Assembly (NCBI GenBank): GCA_964019155.1
Contig: OZ025242.1
Coordinates: forward strand, 19,836,092 to 19,900,091
Length of the DNA: 64,000 nt
Reading direction: 5' to 3'
DNA from: Osedax fenrisi
Lineage: Eukaryota; Annelida; Polychaeta; Sabellida; Siboglinidae
A program made the position numbers and the translations under genes. Numbering within the stretch: position 1 is the stretch's first letter; every line of letters starts with the position of its first letter. Below are positions 63,570 to 64,000 of this stretch, piece by piece. The notes below the pieces were generated by a model that was not told the origin of the DNA, searched no databases, and was given only the letters and a program-made list of their open reading frames with translations.

Positions 63570-63888
63570 CATCAGACAATTATTAAGTATAAAATATAAA
63601 TGTGTATCCATAGACTAGTATCCATATACTGGTATAAGCACCTCTATATAACACTCTATCTCTCTCCTCAGTCAATAGAAACCAGCGTAGTGAACAGCTG
63701 TGGTGGCGGGGATAACATCAGTCACCATAGTAACGGAGTATTGGCTTCCTACAATAACGGGCTACCTGCTGGCTACGAGGCTATCTCTCTCATCGAAGCT
63801 CTGAACGGACATCAGACTGCCATCGCCACCGCCACAGCAGCCAGGGAACCTCGAGAGGAAGAACTCTCCTCCGTACCTAGTCTTGAAG
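45396..63888 (+). CDS. MGRN1: MGRN1/RNF157-type RING E3 ubiquitin ligase, runs off the right edge
   Basis: Exons: 45396-45483, 50720-50838, 52107-52265, 53358-53531, 53770-53885, 54317-54434, 57684-57747, 58385-58545, 61982-62100, 62425-62551, 63672-63888. Phases match at every join. The protein starts MGNYISRRTGGVEELDL like MGRN1 (MGSILSRR, GVED), with Gly2 and Ser6 fitting an N-myristoylation site. It then has the conserved domain before the RING (GSHFIMGGERFET, MYLFGENNDLNFLGNRP, LKSLINIRKDSIRLV, EFTFD, KPLKQKQ, YLLQEIYGIENK), the RING finger, and the GYEAISLIEALNG block. The family are E3 ligases; MGRN1 ubiquitinates TSG101 and acts with the MEGF8-MGRN1 system in membrane-receptor turnover. 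The single gene here is equally close to MGRN1 and RNF157 and probably predates their split. The 3' end is missing. Confidence 0.95.
46012..46072 (-). repeat. Dispersed 'AAACCAAACCAAAGAAATC' repeat
   Basis: The minus strand matches 2760-2826 (AATAAAACCAAACCAAAGAA, then ATCAAGCAACCCCAAAAT). A third relative on the plus strand is at about 905-945 (TTTAGCTGCATTACATCCC). A small repeat family of unknown type. Confidence 0.65.
48355..48425 (+). repeat. 20-bp repeat, four copies
   Basis: ATACAGCCTTTAGTCCAGGT with small changes, four times in tandem in MGRN1 intron 1. Confidence 0.88.
48890..49012. repeat. Dispersed 'GTAAA(C/T)TCTACTATTT' repeat, copy 3
   Basis: ACCGGTGATTTAGTGGG, TAAACTCTACTATTTATTAA, GTTATCATTGC and GCGATCACTGGTATTTA align in order with copies 1 and 2. 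The ends ACCGGTGAT and ATCACTGGT form a near-perfect inverted repeat. Confidence 0.7.
50720..52265 (+). CDS. MGRN1: MGRN1 exons 2 and 3
   Basis: Exon 2 (50720-50838) carries GCYFGSHFIMGGERFET and MYLFGENNDLNFLGNRPSQ. Exon 3 (52107-52265) carries FPYPIPQTGEPTLTLKSLIN and IRKDSIRLVRAPSSD, then an acidic end. Both are closely conserved with vertebrate MGRN1/RNF157. The donor of exon 2 leads straight into a donor-like minisatellite. The acceptor of exon 3 is the end of a tandemly repeated unit. Confidence 0.92.
50839..51460 (+). repeat. MGRN1: 10-bp donor-like minisatellite at the exon 2 donor of MGRN1
   Basis: About 59 units of GCGGGTTAGA and variants (GCAGGTTAGA, GTAGCTTAGA, GTAAGTTAGA) from about 50871. 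The true donor of exon 2 is CGCAG|GTTAGA, so the unit copies the donor core. Higher-order blocks are also repeated. Confidence 0.93.
51735..51930 (+). repeat. 48-bp minisatellite, four copies
   Basis: The unit contains GTTGTACCTCCTAAAGGGTA, TCAACGTAACATGAATG and a GT run. Four near-identical copies in intron 2 of MGRN1. Period is a multiple of three, so long frames appear on both strands. Confidence 0.93.
52053..52120 (+). repeat. MGRN1: Tandem copies of the exon 3 acceptor of MGRN1
   Basis: TTTCCCTATCCGAT at 52054, TTACCCTACATGAT at 52081 and the exon start TTTCCCTATCCGAT at 52107, with ATAAATCCCCAG between. AG is present at 52080 and 52106. Confidence 0.88.
53085..53357 (+). repeat. MGRN1: Pyrimidine minisatellite with repeated acceptor, exon 4 of MGRN1
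   Basis: Units of about 60 bp contain CCCGCACAACTGCTATCACT and end in CTTCTATAG, CTCCCATAG, CTTCCATAG and finally CTTCCGTAG, the used site at 53357. Confidence 0.85.
53358..53531 (+). CDS. MGRN1: MGRN1 exon 4, lineage-specific low-complexity insert
   Basis: 174 bp, phase 0 at both ends. It encodes a Ser/Thr-rich then Gly-rich segment (STTTTTLTTPAPVGNVLTS, GGGGGGD, NKAKKQEQQIS). Vertebrate MGRN1 has only a short acidic linker here, so this is an insertion of roughly 50 residues between the IRKDS block and the EFTFD block. The acceptor is CTTCCGTAG and the donor TCG|GTACAA. The overlapping Gln/His/Tyr-rich frame is a shadow, since only the Ser/Thr frame keeps phase. Confidence 0.7.
53770..54434 (+). 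CDS. MGRN1: MGRN1 exons 5 and 6
   Basis: Exon 5 (53770-53885) reads PPQPPKTAYNIEFTFDTDVD and continues KIHYFASEDIVSGNV, matching YSLEFTFDADARVAITIYC. Its donor is AT|GTTAGT, phase 2. Exon 6 (54317-54434) starts YSSRESEIASDPYRYKKGSD and ends EPAKYTDEE, matching AVYSPKS...HYKRGVSQQF. Exon 6 leads into a TG-rich minisatellite starting at its donor. Confidence 0.9.
54435..54775 (+). repeat. MGRN1: TG-rich minisatellite at the exon 6 donor of MGRN1
   Basis: Starts at the donor GAG|GTTAGGGGTGTG and continues as GTGTGTAGG variants, with a nested duplication of about 110 bp (54540-54650 and 54652-54760). Both strands are open by chance. Confidence 0.92.
54776..57683. other. Intron 6 of MGRN1, remaining part
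   Basis: AT-rich, with no exon seen until 57684. The last 270 bp before exon 7 is CA/CCCA-rich (57410-57680), again a repeat that ends at an acceptor. A 60-codon minus frame at 55788-55970 shows no features. Confidence 0.6.
57684..58545 (+). CDS. MGRN1: MGRN1 exons 7 and 8
   Basis: Exon 7 (57684-57747) reads WLYKSDKDIVPIVIHCIADD and corresponds to DLDRGVFPVVIQAVVDEG. Exon 8 (58385-58545) starts IYSSHSHSTFCVLERVSNQA and carries YMLKPLKQKQCIDGLGYLLQ then EIYGIENKYAQYAK. The KPLKQKQ and LLQEIYGIENK blocks are hallmarks of the family. The acceptor of exon 8 is the last of ten tandem copies and the donor is also duplicated downstream. Confidence 0.93.
58068..58400 (+). repeat. MGRN1: Ten tandem copies of the exon 8 acceptor of MGRN1
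   Basis: TTACAGTATATTCCAGTCAC followed by a C-rich spacer, period 31-42 bp, first AG at 58075 and last (used) AG at 58384. One copy reads TTAAAG. Each unit carries the AG and 14-15 exon bases. Confidence 0.95.
58530..58662 (+). repeat. MGRN1: Duplicated exon 8 donor of MGRN1
   Basis: The exon end GCCCAGTACGCCAAG|GTCAGT is followed by CCAAGGTCAGCGTAGAGGTC at about 58590 and by GCCCAATACGCCAAGGTCAC at about 58638. Both decoys keep the AAG|GTCA donor shape. Confidence 0.85.
58803..59405. mobile_element. Non-autonomous element with hAT-like ends, 603 bp
   Basis: Left end CAGGGTTGGCGGTTTT and right end AAAACCGACCAACCCTG are inverted with one gap. Flanking 8-mers CTTATTAT (58795-58802) and CTTAGTAT (59406-59413) match at 7 of 8. 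Subterminal (GGTTTTTT)n and (AAAAAACC)n runs. No transposase. Confidence 0.8.
59538..60820 (+). repeat. 33/34-bp minisatellite, about 39 copies
   Basis: Unit CTAGCTATAGTCACTTCAAG + ATGCACAACTACA (33 bp). A 34-bp variant starts with GACTATAGC in place of ACACTAGC at intervals. It lies in intron 8 of MGRN1, not at a splice site. Homogeneous, with few point changes (TGTAGTC, ATCCACAAC). The period divisible by three leaves open frames on both strands that are not genes. Confidence 0.97.
61840..61981 (+). repeat. MGRN1: ~30-bp repeat before the RING exon
   Basis: ACTAGCGCCACCTATTAACA and variants, four copies, ending at the acceptor ACACCGACAG of exon 9. Confidence 0.85.
61982..62551 (+). CDS. 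MGRN1: MGRN1 exons 9 and 10 (RING finger)
   Basis: Exon 9 (61982-62100) encodes the first half of the RING, CECVICMCDVRDTLILPCRH followed by LCLCHSCADNLR. Exon 10 (62425-62551) begins YQASNCPICRSPFRALLQIR. The zinc ligand pattern CxxC...CRHLCLCxxC...CPIC is complete, so the E3 should be catalytically competent. Join is CG+C, phase 2. The residues before the RING are acidic (EDDFDESG), as in the vertebrate protein. Confidence 0.95.
62101..62275 (+). repeat. MGRN1: Repeat at the exon 9 donor of MGRN1
   Basis: Starts at the donor CG|GTTACACCCACACC and repeats CACACCTATCTGATACATGT plus GTAGCCTACCTTACCATACA three times (period 55-57 bp). Confidence 0.9.
62335..62424 (+). repeat. MGRN1: Pyrimidine repeat before exon 10 of MGRN1
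   Basis: CCCCTACCCCTCCCCTCCAC plus TAAAAC, about three copies of a 26-bp unit, running into the acceptor CTACACAG. Confidence 0.85.
62759..63157. mobile_element. TTTAA-flanked fold-back element, 399 bp
   Basis: The whole element is an imperfect palindrome: AATTTACATGTAAAAGATAG (left) with CTATCTTTTACATGTAAACT (right), CTTAGTTACATTATATTTAG with ...AATATAATGTAACTAAG, and TATTTCTATACAATTTTCAT with ATGAAAATTGTATAGAAATA. TTTAA borders both sides (62754-62758, 63158-63162). Confidence 0.8.
63672..63888 (+). CDS. MGRN1: MGRN1 exon 11
   Basis: 217 bp after CTCTCCTCAG, phase 0 in, phase 1 out (GAA G|GTCGTA). It contains the conserved GYEAISLIEALNGHQTAIAT block. Upstream it is Asn/Ser/Gly-rich. The downstream TC repeat runs to the window edge. 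A PSAP-type TSG101-binding motif is not in this exon; in vertebrates it lies nearby, so it may be in the missing 3' part. Confidence 0.85.
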
Positions 63889-63911
63889 GTCGTAGCCTAT
63901 TATCAATCAAT

Positions 63912-63924
63912 CTCTCTTTTTCTC

Positions 63925-63978
<54 letters not shown>

Positions 63979-64000
63979 CCTCCCTCCCTCTCTCTATCTC
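63912..64000 (+). repeat. (TC)n tract after exon 11 of MGRN1
   Basis: TC dinucleotide repeat with TCCC interruptions, starting about 24 bp after the donor and reaching the window edge. Confidence 0.95.

Overview
The window is metazoan nuclear DNA from an invertebrate; I cannot name the phylum. Short GC-balanced exons (about 40-470 bp) with GT/AG boundaries sit in very AT-rich introns. The introns are full of microsatellites, minisatellites, fold-back elements and decayed non-LTR retrotransposons. Nothing in it looks prokaryotic or viral.

Three protein-coding genes can be assembled by matching splice phases. (1) 4219-31609, plus strand: a roughly 610-residue RNA-binding protein. It has a basic GRGRG start, a large acidic exon, one RRM and a Gly/Tyr/Arg-rich tail ending HFKKTRY. 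I do not recognise an orthologue. (2) 44917 down to 32140, minus strand: a UBALD1/UBALD2 (FAM100) homologue. Its UBA-like first exon and its conserved last exon are clear; a short middle exon was not found. (3) 45396 to beyond the right edge, plus strand: a clear MGRN1/RNF157 (Mahogunin) RING E3 ligase, with eleven exons in continuous phase.

Genes 1 and 2 converge, with stop codons about 530 bp apart. Genes 2 and 3 are head-to-head, with start codons 478 bp apart, so they probably share a bidirectional promoter. From memory, the same head-to-head pairing exists in human as UBALD1-MGRN1 (16p13.3) and UBALD2-RNF157 (17q25). It would therefore be an ancient gene pair kept even in this repeat-swollen genome. 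A role in ubiquitin signalling for both partners is plausible.

The most striking pattern is at the splice junctions. Many exon-intron boundaries carry a tandem repeat whose unit contains the splice site itself, often with the first or last 10-20 bases of the exon. Acceptors are present 2 to 10 times (14841-14965, 17879-18047, 52053-52106, 53150-53357, 58070-58384). Donors or donor-like units are amplified after 50838 (about 59 units), 58545 and 62100. A pure (TAG)166 tract starts 27 bp after a donor.

Other content: three non-LTR retrotransposon fragments; two non-autonomous elements with hAT-like ends and 7/8-matching 8-bp target duplications; a set of inverted-repeat elements flanked by TTAA-like sequence; several dispersed repeat families; a 33/34-bp minisatellite of about 39 copies; and a CpG-rich island (about 35740-37880) inside the UBALD intron.
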